Positions 53,768-62,408 are shown, numbered from the stretch's first letter. The stretch is DNA of 64,000 nt from JADJNW01 sp964549655 (GCA_964549655.1 CAZJXN010000001.1:1-64000); one strand, 5' to 3'. Notes: generated by a model from the sequence alone, not told the origin. Program-made: numbers and translations.

Positions 53768-55030
53768 TTAAAACCTATAATTCAATCCAGCTTGAATGCC
53801 TAATACTTGTGGAAATTGAACATTCGTTCCTTTCCAATTCCCCCGATACGTTCCTATAAACTGCCCTTGCAAGTGTTCCGAAATTTTATATGCCAAACCA
53901 GCACGAGCCATCCAGAAATTAGTCAAGGTTTCCCCACGCGGCACCGCTTTATCAATACTCCATTCGATGCCCAGGGTTTGGTCCCTAAATTCATAAATAA
54001 TTTCGTGCGGCAACAAAGAAACTGCGCCAATACCCGCGCCGATAAAGGGTTGAACCTTACCTTTTGTATTAAGAAAAGATTGCATTCCAAGCGAAAATTG
54101 CAAAGACGGCTGCGGCACTTCGGCTAATAAAAAAGTAAAATCATCGGAAGGCGGCTCCACCAGCGGTACACCAATTGTAGCATCCATGCGGTCGGTTTCA
54201 AAACTGGTTTTTACGTAAGTCGCATCTGCCCAAAGTTGTAAGCTCGGCGAAAATTCTATAATTCCTTGCAAACCAGCCGAATATCCTACTATAGGTGCCA
54301 CTTTATCACTGAATGGAAATGCGCCACCGCCATGAATGCCCAGTTGAAATGCTTTCGGGCGCATGGAGTATAAATGTTGCGGCAGCGTTTTCTTTGCTTT
54401 TTTTACAACAAATTCATCTGACATTTTTGGTAAATCTCGGCTTGGAATAGCCAGCGAATCGTAGTCTAATTTTTTAATTTTATCAAAATCAGTTAACAGC
54501 ATTTTATTTTCGGGAATACCTTTATAATTAGAAGAATCAAGCGGTTGAAAAGTAATATTAGGCGTTGTAATAGAATTTAGTCCATTACTTTCAGATGTAA
54601 TATTTTTCAAAATAGTAGCATTATTCTTTTCTTTGTCTGTTGTTTTTAAACCTCCGTTTTTAGTTCTAAAATAAGCTGTAGTGCCTGTCAAATCTATGAC
54701 ACTATATTCCACTACCGTCTCTCGAATGACGCGCGTCTTGTAAATCGTATCGGTTTGATAAATGACCTGTGTTTTATAAATGGTATCTTTTTGAATTTCA
54801 AGTGTATAAATTTTCTGATTCGCTTTTCGCAATTCCCAAAAAAACGCACCATTCAATCCTAATAATAATAGCAGCAGCGGCAGTGCCAGCCACCACCATG
54901 CGAAGCCCGCCGGACGTTTCTTCCCATGCTGGTCCAATCGCTTTTCCATATCCCGCCAGTCATGCTCCTCCGGCACAGGTTCGGCGCGATTTTCCAGATT
55001 ATCTTTAAATTGTTTGAAAAATTCGTCCAT
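53768..55030 (-). CDS. Second anti-sigma-like/outer-membrane barrel fusion
   Basis: A 420-aa protein. Cytoplasmic segment ~1-43 (FFKQFKDNLENRAEPVPEEH with DWRDMEKRL), one transmembrane helix ~45-65 (WWWLALPLLLLLLGLNGAFF), then a coiled-coil-like stretch with DTIYKTQVIYQTDTIYKTRV repeats, a linker and a ~200-aa barrel domain (LGIHGGGAFPFSDKVAPIVG to IQAGLNYRF). It follows an ECF sigma gene with 2 bp between them, as at 40557-41843. Sequence resemblance to that protein is limited to the P-x3-W motif and layout. Confidence 0.7.
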   Translation of the reverse strand: MDEFFKQFKDNLENRAEPVPEEHDWRDMEKRLDQHGKKRPAGFAWWWLALPLLLLLLGLNGAFFWELRKANQKIYTLEIQKDTIYKTQVIYQTDTIYKTRVIRETVVEYSVIDLTGTTAYFRTKNGGLKTTDKEKNNATILKNITSESNGLNSITTPNITFQPLDSSNYKGIPENKMLLTDFDKIKKLDYDSLAIPSRDLPKMSDEFVVKKAKKTLPQHLYSMRPKAFQLGIHGGGAFPFSDKVAPIVGYSAGLQGIIEFSPSLQLWADATYVKTSFETDRMDATIGVPLVEPPSDDFTFLLAEVPQPSLQFSLGMQSFLNTKGKVQPFIGAGIGAVSLLPHEIIYEFRDQTLGIEWSIDKAVPRGETLTNFWMARAGLAYKISEHLQGQFIGTYRGNWKGTNVQFPQVLGIQAGLNYRF

Positions 55031-55032
55031 CT

Positions 55033-55596
55033 TCAGTTTGATTTAACCGATTTACTACTTTTTTTTTCTAAAAATGTCCGCAATTTCTCCTTCGCCCGCG
55101 TCAAATTTGACCGGGACGTACTCACGCTAATACCCAACAATTCTGCAATTTCATGATGTTTGTAATCTTCCATTACAAATAAATTAAAAACCAGGCGATA
55201 TTCCGGCGACAGTTTTTGGAGAATGGGTAGTAAGTCTTCATTTGGCGAAAGGGCAGGCATGGGCATTTCCTCATGCGCTACATCCGCACCAGCATTGAGT
55301 TCCAGATGCGTAGCGAGCTTGCTATTTTTACGATGATAATCAATTGCTGAGTTGATAAGAATACGCCGCAGCCAACTTTTGAAAGGAAACGCCGCATCAT
55401 ATTTGTCGAGATTGGTAAACATTTTTAGAAAAGCATCATTCAAAATCTCCACCGCTTCCTCCCGATTTTTCGCATAGCGCAGACAAATATTTAGCCCGTA
55501 GCCATAAAAGTGTTCATACAACTTTCGTTGGCTATTCCGGTTGCCACGGCGGCAGCCTTGTAAAATCAGCGTTAGGTTGAGTTCTTCGTGCGGCAT
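55033..55596 (-). CDS. ECF sigma-70 factor
   Basis: A 187-aa sigma factor. Region 2 is LYEHFYGYGLNICLRYAKNREEAVEILNDAFLKMF, with KSWLRRILINSAIDYHRKN; region 4 is LSPEYRLVFNLFVMEDYKHHEIAELLGISVSTSRSNLTRAKEKL. It is clearly paralogous to the factor at 41840-42376 (shared LRYA-R/K--EA, FNL-----Y-HHEIA-LL-I--STSRS). Coupled to the barrel fusion gene downstream. Regulon unknown. Confidence 0.93.
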   Translation of the reverse strand: MPHEELNLTLILQGCRRGNRNSQRKLYEHFYGYGLNICLRYAKNREEAVEILNDAFLKMFTNLDKYDAAFPFKSWLRRILINSAIDYHRKNSKLATHLELNAGADVAHEEMPMPALSPNEDLLPILQKLSPEYRLVFNLFVMEDYKHHEIAELLGISVSTSRSNLTRAKEKLRTFLEKKSSKSVKSN

Positions 55597-55698
55597 AGCT
55601 CCTGCTTCCTTTGCCTGTACGAAATGGAAGGTACGAAACGCTGCGTGGGGAGAAAAAAAATAGCATAAAATTAAAATGTAAGATTATCTCATCAATTT

Positions 55699-56619
55699 CT
55701 ATTCGCTCATTTGATTATCCTCCTCCAACTCTTGTTTTATCGCCAATACTTCTTCCTCCGATATTCTTTGATATTTAGCAATCTGCTCGATAGACAGAAA
55801 GCCATCTTTGAGCATTTCAATAATCGCTTCTTTTTTCTCCAACCAAACGCCTTGCTCAATACCTTGCTCAATACCTTGCTCAACGCCTTGCTCGACACCC
55901 TGTTCGATACCCTGCTCGATGCCTTGTTCCACCCCTTTTTGAAGCCCTCGCTGGTAAGCATAGTCGGTTTCGATGTCGTAATCCAATATTAGTGGCATAG
56001 ATTCTGAAATTTTGATAGATTGTTCGCTCAATTTACGCAATTTTGATAAAGTATTCAACTGTCGGACGTACTTTTCAAGTTCCAATTTTCCCTGACTTAT
56101 TTGATATAACCGTTCTAAAATTTGTCGAATCACTTTTTCGGGATGCTCTCCATGAAAATCGCCCAAGATAGCAAGGATAATTTCTTGTGGAATGTCCGAC
56201 AGCATCAATTGTTCATATCGATACTCCTGAATGTTGCGCAATTCAAATCCAATAATACGCTGGTCTGCTGGCAATTCCGTTTGCATCGTGGGTCGCTGAC
56301 TACCCAGATAAATTACAAATTGTCGAACCGGAAGTTTATATTTTCGCTGCAAAATAGCTTTGTATTCTGCCTGCCGATACAACATCTCTGCATCATTGGT
56401 AGATTGAAATTCCAAATGTAAAATGAACGTTTCTGGTTTGTCGGTTTCTACAATTCTAACGAAATCGGGTTCACGCTCTAATGTTACTTGGAATTTTTCC
56501 GGCAGCGGTTCTGATTTTATAATTTTGAAACCCAACCATTTTTCAGCGATTGGCAGGAATAATTCTTCGAGGTTTTCTTTGAAGATTTTATCGAATGATT
56601 TGGATTCTTTTCTTTCCAT
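55699..56619 (-). CDS. Rpn/YhgA-like PD-(D/E)XK nuclease with tandem EQG repeats
   Basis: A 306-aa protein of the Rpn (recombination-promoting nuclease) group. The N-terminal domain has DFVRIVET (Asp52) and FILHLEFQS (Glu70-x-Gln72), a D...ExQ variant of the PD-(D/E)XK site known in this group. After a helical middle, residues 227-258 are eight tandem tetrapeptides of the type (I/V)EQG, encoded by 12-bp-pattern repeats at 55846-55941. Such repeats expand and contract in Rpn proteins. It may act in DNA mobility or abortive defence; its own role is not known. Confidence 0.85.
   Translation of the reverse strand: MERKESKSFDKIFKENLEELFLPIAEKWLGFKIIKSEPLPEKFQVTLEREPDFVRIVETDKPETFILHLEFQSTNDAEMLYRQAEYKAILQRKYKLPVRQFVIYLGSQRPTMQTELPADQRIIGFELRNIQEYRYEQLMLSDIPQEIILAILGDFHGEHPEKVIRQILERLYQISQGKLELEKYVRQLNTLSKLRKLSEQSIKISESMPLILDYDIETDYAYQRGLQKGVEQGIEQGIEQGVEQGVEQGIEQGIEQGVWLEKKEAIIEMLKDGFLSIEQIAKYQRISEEEVLAIKQELEEDNQMSE
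55846..55941 (-). repeat. 12-bp tandem repeats inside the Rpn-like gene
   Basis: Eight units of the pattern GCCTTGCTC-AA-AC (plus strand: ACCTTGCTCAAT and variants) keep the reading frame and encode (I/V)EQG. Third-position differences between units (GTC/ATC, CAA/CAG) show the array is not brand new. Length change by units of 12 bp would leave the frame intact. Confidence 0.8.
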
Positions 56620-56875
56620 TTATACTTTTTAATACTTGTAAGTGCTGAAGCACTTTTATTTTTAACCGCAGAGACTCTGTGTTTCTTAATCCCGCCGTAT
56701 GGCGGGAAGAAAAATTATAATTTAATTTAAATATTTGATTATCAACGTATTGAAAGAATTACAATATTAAACTGCTCACTTACTTATTACAAAAATGGAG
56801 TAACCCGTTTTAAACGAATTACTCCATTACTTGCCACGTTCAATCACCCCATAAACCCGTCATCCTATCACCCTT
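56620..56875. other. Gap with CGCAGAG word, terminator and GGTGAT arm
   Basis: Contains AACCGCAGAGACTCTGTG near 56673-56690, TTGATTATCAACGTATTG at 56733-56750, a terminator (56795-56827) and a GGTGAT-type arm (AATCACCCCATAAACCCG onward, 56844-56874) directly after the stop of the next gene. No ORF is supported. Confidence 0.5.
56795..56827 (-). terminator. Terminator of the TIM-barrel gene
   Basis: ATGGAGTAA and TTACTCCAT pair perfectly, and CGTTT/AAACG extends the stem after a CC/AA mismatch. On the minus strand TTTTTG follows. It is about 49 bp past the stop codon of the gene at 56876. Confidence 0.8.
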
Positions 56876-57757
56876 TCACACGCTACAAATATCCACGCCT
56901 TCCTTCAACGCCGCAATTTTATTTTCATAAGTTGGAATGTACTCCTGCGCGACATACCCTTTATAATCCAATTCGGCAATGGCAGTCATAATCGCTTTGT
57001 AATTCAACTCCTGCGAGGCGTTGATTTCGTGTCTGCCCGGTACGCCGCCCGTGTGATAGTGGCTGATGTAATTTTTGTATTTACGAATGGTGGCAATTAT
57101 GTCGCCTTCCATGATTTGCATGTGATAAATGTCGTAGAGCAATCTGAACTGCGAGGAGCCGATTTTATTCACCAATTTGACACCCCATGCGGTTTTATCG
57201 CATTGATAATCTTTATGGTCTACCTTGCTATTTAGCAATTCCATTACAACCTTTACATTTTTCTTCTCGGCGTGTTTTACGATTTTATCCAAACCTTTGG
57301 CACAGTTTTCAATCCCTGCGGCATCGGTAATCATATTTTTACCGGTACCCCGATTGCCAGAGAAAACGATGACTTGTGGGATGCCTGCCTCTGCTGCTTG
57401 GTCAATGAGTTGCAAATAAGGCTTCTGCAATTTGGCATGATTAGCTACCTTATTAAAACCCTCCGAGATATTAGCGAAAGAACCGGTAGCAATAGCGCAA
57501 GTTAAGCCCTGTTTTTGAATGGTTTTCCATTGGTCAGCACCTAATAATTCGATAGAAGAAATACCCAGGCTTTTCGCTTGTTCGGCAAATTCTTCCAGTG
57601 GAATGCTGCCGTAGCACCAGTAGCACACCGAGTGTTTGAATTCGCGCTTGGCCACTTCCAGTGCTTCTAAGGTTTTGCTCATCACTACTGTGGGAGTTAG
57701 CGCCAGAGCGCCCACACTTAGGGCGGCGGTTTTTAAAGCATCGCGGCGAGTTGGCAT
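56876..57757 (-). CDS. Tat-exported TIM-barrel isomerase (hydroxypyruvate isomerase-like)
   Basis: A 293-aa protein of the AP endonuclease 2/xylose isomerase-like TIM-barrel group. The twin-arginine signal TRRDALKTAALS points to Tat export, followed by VCYWCYGSIPLEEFAEQA, metal-ligand Glu in VVMELLNSKVDHKDYQC, YDIYHMQIMEGD and HYHTGGVPGRHEI. These match Hyi-like enzymes, which interconvert hydroxypyruvate and tartronate semialdehyde or epimerise sugars. Export by Tat is typical for the Bacteroidota form. It may process products of the adjacent GMC oxidoreductase, which is inference. Confidence 0.85.
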   Translation of the reverse strand: MPTRRDALKTAALSVGALALTPTVVMSKTLEALEVAKREFKHSVCYWCYGSIPLEEFAEQAKSLGISSIELLGADQWKTIQKQGLTCAIATGSFANISEGFNKVANHAKLQKPYLQLIDQAAEAGIPQVIVFSGNRGTGKNMITDAAGIENCAKGLDKIVKHAEKKNVKVVMELLNSKVDHKDYQCDKTAWGVKLVNKIGSSQFRLLYDIYHMQIMEGDIIATIRKYKNYISHYHTGGVPGRHEINASQELNYKAIMTAIAELDYKGYVAQEYIPTYENKIAALKEGVDICSV

Positions 57758-57765
57758 AGTTTTTT

Positions 57766-57850
57766 AATTTAAAATGTAAAATGTAAAATTTAAAAGTCAA
57801 AAGGATTGCTATAATTTTACATTTTACATTTAGCGTTTTACATTTTACAT
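57766..57850. repeat. Inverted AAAATGT heptamer arms between two genes
   Basis: AATTTAAAATGTAAAATGTA onward (57766-57796) is mirrored by ATTTTACATTTTACATTTAG (57813 onward) and GTTTTACATTTTACATTT. The arms almost fill the 93-bp gap between the stop at 57851 and the start at 57757. Confidence 0.7.
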
Positions 57851-58618
57851 TTACAAAGAATAAATCCGTTCGTTTTTTACTTCAGATAGCGGTATGCAAC
57901 CCTTATAAACGCCCGGTACGGGTTCGTAATTGGTTACTTCTTCGCCCACGACTTTGGAGGAGAAATAACCGGCTAAAGTCATTTGCTTGAAGCGCAGGAA
58001 GAACGGATACGTATTGTTCAAACGGTTGCGTTCAAAAACTTCTAAATCCGGAAATGGCGACATAGTTTCCATCTCTTGATTCAGCCGCTCCGATTTCTTT
58101 ACCGTTTCCCGTTGCATCATGGATTGTTGCTGTGTGCGCTGTTTGGCTCTTTGAGCGTTGGCTTTCTCTAAGTTTTCCAGCGGGTCGCTCCACGTTTTTT
58201 CGCGGCGGTCTATTTCTGCCAGTACGTCTTCACTTTCCATCAGTAAGAGCACTTTCTCTTGGTCTTTTTTCGACAATTCTAAGAAAGGCTTGCCAGCCGT
58301 TTTCACTGCCGTTGGATTTACACTTCTCAAACCCAAGGCAAACGCCTCGCGCTCGCGATTCGGAATGCACGCACTCAGCAGCATTTCCATGTACGCCGGT
58401 ACGCCTGCGTCGAGTGCGCCCGGTGTGTTCGTGCGCGGCAGGATGCGGTCGGCTATTGCAGATACCAAGTCCGCCTGTTCTTGCGTGAAGTAGGTCGGTT
58501 TCCAGTCCGTTTGGCTAGTATTGGATTGGCAGCCGTTAAGAATACCCTGCATCATGGAGGCGGTCAGCGCGTAACCGGTGAGGAGGGCAGTTTGTTTTAT
58601 AACGTCTCTTCTTGTCAT
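57851..58618 (-). CDS. Gluconate 2-dehydrogenase subunit 3-like protein
   Basis: A 255-aa protein with a Tat-type start (MTRRDVIKQTALLTGYALTA) and a lipobox-like GILNGCQS (Cys30). The domain FTQEQADLVSAIADRILPRTNTPGALDAGVPAYMEMLLS is the diagnostic opening of the gluconate dehydrogenase subunit 3 family; the remaining helices and NTYPFFLRFKQMTLAGYFSS fit. It is the exported small subunit that accompanies GMC-type dehydrogenases; the GMC gene lies immediately upstream (90 bp). Confidence 0.9.
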   Translation of the reverse strand: MTRRDVIKQTALLTGYALTASMMQGILNGCQSNTSQTDWKPTYFTQEQADLVSAIADRILPRTNTPGALDAGVPAYMEMLLSACIPNREREAFALGLRSVNPTAVKTAGKPFLELSKKDQEKVLLLMESEDVLAEIDRREKTWSDPLENLEKANAQRAKQRTQQQSMMQRETVKKSERLNQEMETMSPFPDLEVFERNRLNNTYPFFLRFKQMTLAGYFSSKVVGEEVTNYEPVPGVYKGCIPLSEVKNERIYSL

Positions 58619-58627
58619 GTTTTTATT

Positions 58628-58706
58628 GTGTTCAAGTGTTTATGTGTTCAAGTGTTCATGTGTGCTCCATACTTGAACACACAAACACTTGAACACACGA
58701 ACACAG
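58628..58706. repeat. Inverted GTGTTCAAGTGTT arms between two genes
   Basis: GTGTTCAAGTGTTTATGTGT onward (58628-58664) is mirrored by ACTTGAACACACAAACACTT onward (58671-58706), giving a hairpin of ~30 bp with a short CTCCAT loop. It fills the 90-bp gap between the GMC stop (58709) and the subunit-3 start. Confidence 0.75.
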
Positions 58707-58708
58707 GT

Positions 58709-60421
58709 TTAGAGATTCATTTTTTTCAATTCCTTCACCGCAAAATCAGCCGCACGCGCCGTAAGCGCCATGTACGTGAGCGATGGATTCACACAACCAG
58801 CAGAGGTCATGCAAGCACCGTCGGTGACGAATACGTTTTTCACATCATGGAGTTGATTGTTGGCATTTAATACGGAGGTTTTTGGGTCGCGTCCCATACG
58901 TGCCGTACCCATCTCGTGGATGCCCAAACCGAGCCAAGAGCCATTGTCGTAGGTGCGGATACTTTTGAAACCAGCGGCTTCGAGCATTTCAGCAGCAGAT
59001 TCCATCACATCTTTGCGCATGGCAAATTCATTTTCTTTGTATTCCGCATCAAATTTCAGCGTCGGCTGTCCCCATTTGTCGCGCACTTCATCGGTGAGCG
59101 TCACGCGGTTTTCAGCGTAAGGTAACACTTCTCCAAAGCCAGTCATGCCCATTTCCCACAATCCTGGACTCAATAAATGGTCTTTGAAATCAGCGCCCAC
59201 GCCCACGCGCATCTCCGCTACGGACGACATCCAGCTCTGCCGACTTGCGCCACCCTGGTAGCCATAGCCCCGCAAATAATCTTTACGCGCTGTGTTAGAA
59301 TCCCCCAAATTGCGGTAACGCGGAATGTAAAAACCGTTTGCACGTCTGCCTTTATAAAACTGGTCTTGAAAACCTTCGTGTACACCGCTCGCACCGCAGG
59401 ACAAATGGTGGTCCATAATATTGCGACCCAATTGGTCACTCTGATTGCCCAAGCCGTTGGGATGTTGTGCGGATTTCGAATTCAATAAGATATGCGTAGT
59501 CGCCATTGCTGAGGCACAACAGAAAATCACTTTTGCAAAAAACTCCTTAGTCTCATTCGTTTCGGCATCAATCACGCGTACGCCTTTTGCTAACTTGGTA
59601 GCTGGGTCATAAATAATGGCATTTACAATCGAATGTGGACGCAGGGTCATATTGCCGGTCTTCTCCGCCGCCGGTAAAGTAGCTGCATTACTACTGAAAT
59701 AAGCACCGTACGGACAGCCGCGCATACAGCGATTGCGATACTGGCAAGAGCCGCGACCGTTATGTTCTTTCGTTAAATTGGCGACGCGACCGATGATGAG
59801 TTTACGTTCTTTGAAATTTGACTCAATGCCTTTTTTGGCGTGTTGTTCCAAACAATTCAATTCCATCGGTGGTAAAAACTGTCCGTCTGGCAATTGCGGC
59901 AAGCCTTCTTTGCTTCCGCTAATGCCTGCAAAACGTTCCACATAATCATACCAAGGCGCTACATCCTCATAGCGAATGGGCCAATCTACGCCGTGTCCGT
60001 CTTTGGCGTTGGCTTGAAAATCCATCTCACTCAACCGATAACTCTGGCGCCCCCAAAGCAGCGAGCGACCGCCCACGTGGTAGCCGCGCATCCAGTCAAA
60101 ACGCTTAGTTTCCACATACGGATGCTCCGTGTCTTTTACAAACCAGTGTTTGGTGGACTGCCGAATGGTGTAGCCCGTGCGGCTTTGCTTCGGGTAGTCC
60201 TTCATTTCCTCTACTGGCACTTGGTCGCGGTAGTCGAGGTCCCAAGGCTCCAAAGATGCCGTTGGATAGTCCAAATGTTTTACGTCTCGACCGCGTTCCA
60301 ACACCAGTGTTTTCAGTCCTTTTTCACAAAGTTCTTTAGCTGCCCAGCCGCCGCTGATGCCCGACCCAATCACGATGGCATCGTAGGTGACTTCCGCTTT
60401 TCCATTTGAATTGAATTGCAT
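58709..60421 (-). CDS. GMC family oxidoreductase
   Basis: A 570-aa flavoprotein. The FAD-binding fold opens DAIVIGSGISGGWAAKELCEKGLKTLVLERGRD (motif GSGISGG at ~17-23), then YHVGGRSLLWG, SCQYRNRCMRGCPYGAYFSS with a Cys cluster, the GMC C-terminal HEMGTARMG and NPSLTYMALTARAADF. It oxidises sugar or alcohol substrates, passing electrons outward. The Cys-rich insertion is typical of gluconate-dehydrogenase-like GMC proteins. No signal peptide is seen, but the partner subunit carries a Tat signal, so piggyback export is likely. Substrate unknown. Confidence 0.92.
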   Translation of the reverse strand: MQFNSNGKAEVTYDAIVIGSGISGGWAAKELCEKGLKTLVLERGRDVKHLDYPTASLEPWDLDYRDQVPVEEMKDYPKQSRTGYTIRQSTKHWFVKDTEHPYVETKRFDWMRGYHVGGRSLLWGRQSYRLSEMDFQANAKDGHGVDWPIRYEDVAPWYDYVERFAGISGSKEGLPQLPDGQFLPPMELNCLEQHAKKGIESNFKERKLIIGRVANLTKEHNGRGSCQYRNRCMRGCPYGAYFSSNAATLPAAEKTGNMTLRPHSIVNAIIYDPATKLAKGVRVIDAETNETKEFFAKVIFCCASAMATTHILLNSKSAQHPNGLGNQSDQLGRNIMDHHLSCGASGVHEGFQDQFYKGRRANGFYIPRYRNLGDSNTARKDYLRGYGYQGGASRQSWMSSVAEMRVGVGADFKDHLLSPGLWEMGMTGFGEVLPYAENRVTLTDEVRDKWGQPTLKFDAEYKENEFAMRKDVMESAAEMLEAAGFKSIRTYDNGSWLGLGIHEMGTARMGRDPKTSVLNANNQLHDVKNVFVTDGACMTSAGCVNPSLTYMALTARAADFAVKELKKMNL

Positions 60422-60675
60422 AGTATAGCGAAGATTTTAGCTGTGATTCATTAAATTCAATCTTTCCTCTTTTACTTCGCTAATCTATCAATAATTAATT
60501 TCCCCAAAACACTATTGGACAAATTTTTTCTGACTTTTGTTAAATTAAGACAAAGTATAAATAAGGACGGAAAGCGACCAAGTAACAAAGCGATTAAAAG
60601 ATAAACTTTGCGCCTTTGCGTGAAAAAAAATGCGGCGAGGGAAATATAAGAAGAGCAAAAATCTGCGGGAAAATT
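60422..60675. other. Gap without gene
   Basis: AT-rich with one CTTTGCGCCTTTGCGTG word at 60604-60620, the same dispersed motif as at 5929-5944 and 46106-46120. No ORF or terminator is convincing. Confidence 0.4.
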
Positions 60676-61668
60676 TCACTCCAATTCATTCTCACTCTTT
60701 TTACCTTTTGCCCAACAATCCAAATTATAAATAGTCGTCTCGGCAATATTTTCTAAAGCTGTATCCGTTAAAAATGCTTGATGGCTGGTAATCAGCACAT
60801 TAGGAAAGGAAATCAGTCGGGCAATCACGTCATCTTGTAATATTTCATTGGAATGGTCTTCAAAAAATAAGCCTTTTTCCTCTTCATATACATCCAAACC
60901 GAGATAGCCGATGCGACCCGTTTTCAGCCCTTCGACCAGTTCTTTTGTATCCACTAAACCACCGCGACTGGTGTTGATAAGCATTACGCCGGGTTTCATT
61001 TTTTCAATGCGCTCGCGGTTGATGATGTAATGCGTGTGGTCATTGAGTGGCGCATGGAGCGTAATAATGTCCGATTGTGCACAAAGCTCGTCTATATCAA
61101 TAAATTCCAATCCATATTTTTCCGTCAATTCGGGATTGGGTTTAATATCGAATGCCACTAATTTGCAGCCAAAACCATGTAATATTTTTGCGACCAGATT
61201 GCCGATTTTACCCAAACCGATGATGCCTACCGTCTTGCCATTCATATCAAAACCCGTTAAACCATTGAGCGAGAAGTTGAGGTCTCGCACGCGGTTGTTA
61301 GCTTTAATCAGTTTGCGATTCAGCGCGAGCATGAGCGCGACCGTGTGTTCTGCCACCGCGTAAGGCGAGTATTCTGGCACACGCGCGACTTTGATGTCTA
61401 ATTCCTTGGCTTTTTCTAAATCCACATGATTAAAGCCTGCTGACCGCAGCGCGAGATATTTCACCCCACGTTCTTTCAGTTTTTCCAATACGGGCGCGGA
61501 AGCGTCGTCATTGGTGAAAATGGAAACGCCCTCACAATCTTGCGCAAGTGGCGTGGTGTCTATATTCAAATACGTATCCACCAATAATTTCAACTCGTGC
61601 TTATCGGCATTAGCAGCTTGCAAAGCTTCGAGTTCAAATTTGTGGGCACTAAAGACGGCGATTTTCAT
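60676..61668 (-). CDS. D-2-hydroxyacid dehydrogenase (D-lactate dehydrogenase type)
   Basis: A 330-aa NAD-dependent enzyme. RSAGFNHVDLEKAKE marks the substrate domain, VGIIGLGKIGNLVAKIL the NAD-binding GxGxxG, and the catalytic triad is Arg in NTSRGGLVD, Glu in LDVYEEE and His in SHQAFLT. VPEYSPYAVAEHTVALMLALNRK is typical of LdhA (D-lactate) enzymes, which reduce pyruvate during fermentation. Separate from neighbours by 254 bp. Confidence 0.9.
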   Translation of the reverse strand: MKIAVFSAHKFELEALQAANADKHELKLLVDTYLNIDTTPLAQDCEGVSIFTNDDASAPVLEKLKERGVKYLALRSAGFNHVDLEKAKELDIKVARVPEYSPYAVAEHTVALMLALNRKLIKANNRVRDLNFSLNGLTGFDMNGKTVGIIGLGKIGNLVAKILHGFGCKLVAFDIKPNPELTEKYGLEFIDIDELCAQSDIITLHAPLNDHTHYIINRERIEKMKPGVMLINTSRGGLVDTKELVEGLKTGRIGYLGLDVYEEEKGLFFEDHSNEILQDDVIARLISFPNVLITSHQAFLTDTALENIAETTIYNLDCWAKGKKSENELE

Positions 61669-61749
61669 AAGATATTATTTTTACAAAAATGCCAGAGGGA
61701 TTTAAAAGTTGTCCGACATTCAAAGGTTAAACGCTTGAAGACAGAAAAG

Positions 61750-62358
61750 TTATTTTTTAATTCCCAAACATCGCACGACCGACCCCCAACCCGTATGATT
61801 TGTGCCTTCTGCAAGATAAATTTCTTTTTCTTCCAATTCCAAAAATTCAAAATTGGCAAAATCTGCCTGCACTTCTTCAATGGAATACAGCATATTGATG
61901 TCCGACGGACCGCCCGAACGTTGCGTTTTTTGATATTCCAATTGATTTTTACCAAATGCTTCAAAAATAAGTACGCCGCCCGGTTTTAAAAACGTAGCAA
62001 TTTTGCGATTGTAAATTGACTTCACCTCCGCCGAAAAATGCGCATAAATAAATGCCACTGCATCAAACGACGCTTCTTCAAACGACAATCGTTCCACTTC
62101 GCTCACTTGATAATTAATTTGCACTTGATTCGCTTCCGCCAGTGCAAGGGCTTTACTTTGACCACTTTCACTCCAATCGAACGCAGTGACTTCCCAACCC
62201 AATTTAGCGGCAAAAACGGCATTTCGACCTTCTCCCTCGGCGGGTAGCAAAAGTTTGCCTACTTTATAATGTTGAATTTTTTCTTTTAAATACTCGTTTG
62301 GCTCAATGCCGTAGATATATTCAGATTGGTTATAACGTTCGTTCCAGACTTGTTGCAT
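61750..62358 (-). CDS. Class I SAM-dependent methyltransferase (TehB-like)
   Basis: A 202-aa enzyme. WNERYNQSEYIYGIEPNEYL opens as in TehB/tellurite-type methyltransferases; the SAM motif I is LLLPAEGEGRNAVFAAKLGWEVTAFDWSE (GEGEGRN-like) and motif II is FDAVAFIYAHF. The late KPGGVLIFEAFGKNQL is the usual post-motif. It lacks a TehB-specific marker that I can name, so the substrate is open. It lies between LDH and permease genes on the same strand. Confidence 0.88.
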   Translation of the reverse strand: MQQVWNERYNQSEYIYGIEPNEYLKEKIQHYKVGKLLLPAEGEGRNAVFAAKLGWEVTAFDWSESGQSKALALAEANQVQINYQVSEVERLSFEEASFDAVAFIYAHFSAEVKSIYNRKIATFLKPGGVLIFEAFGKNQLEYQKTQRSGGPSDINMLYSIEEVQADFANFEFLELEEKEIYLAEGTNHTGWGSVVRCLGIKK

Positions 62359-62408
62359 GAATAGATAGATTTTATAAGGTTTTTAAATAGCTCTTACAAA
62401 TGCAAACC

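Noticed and set aside
55846..55941. CRISPR-like array
   Set aside because: Units are 12 bp, without spacers, in frame, and encode (I/V)EQG in an Rpn-like protein.
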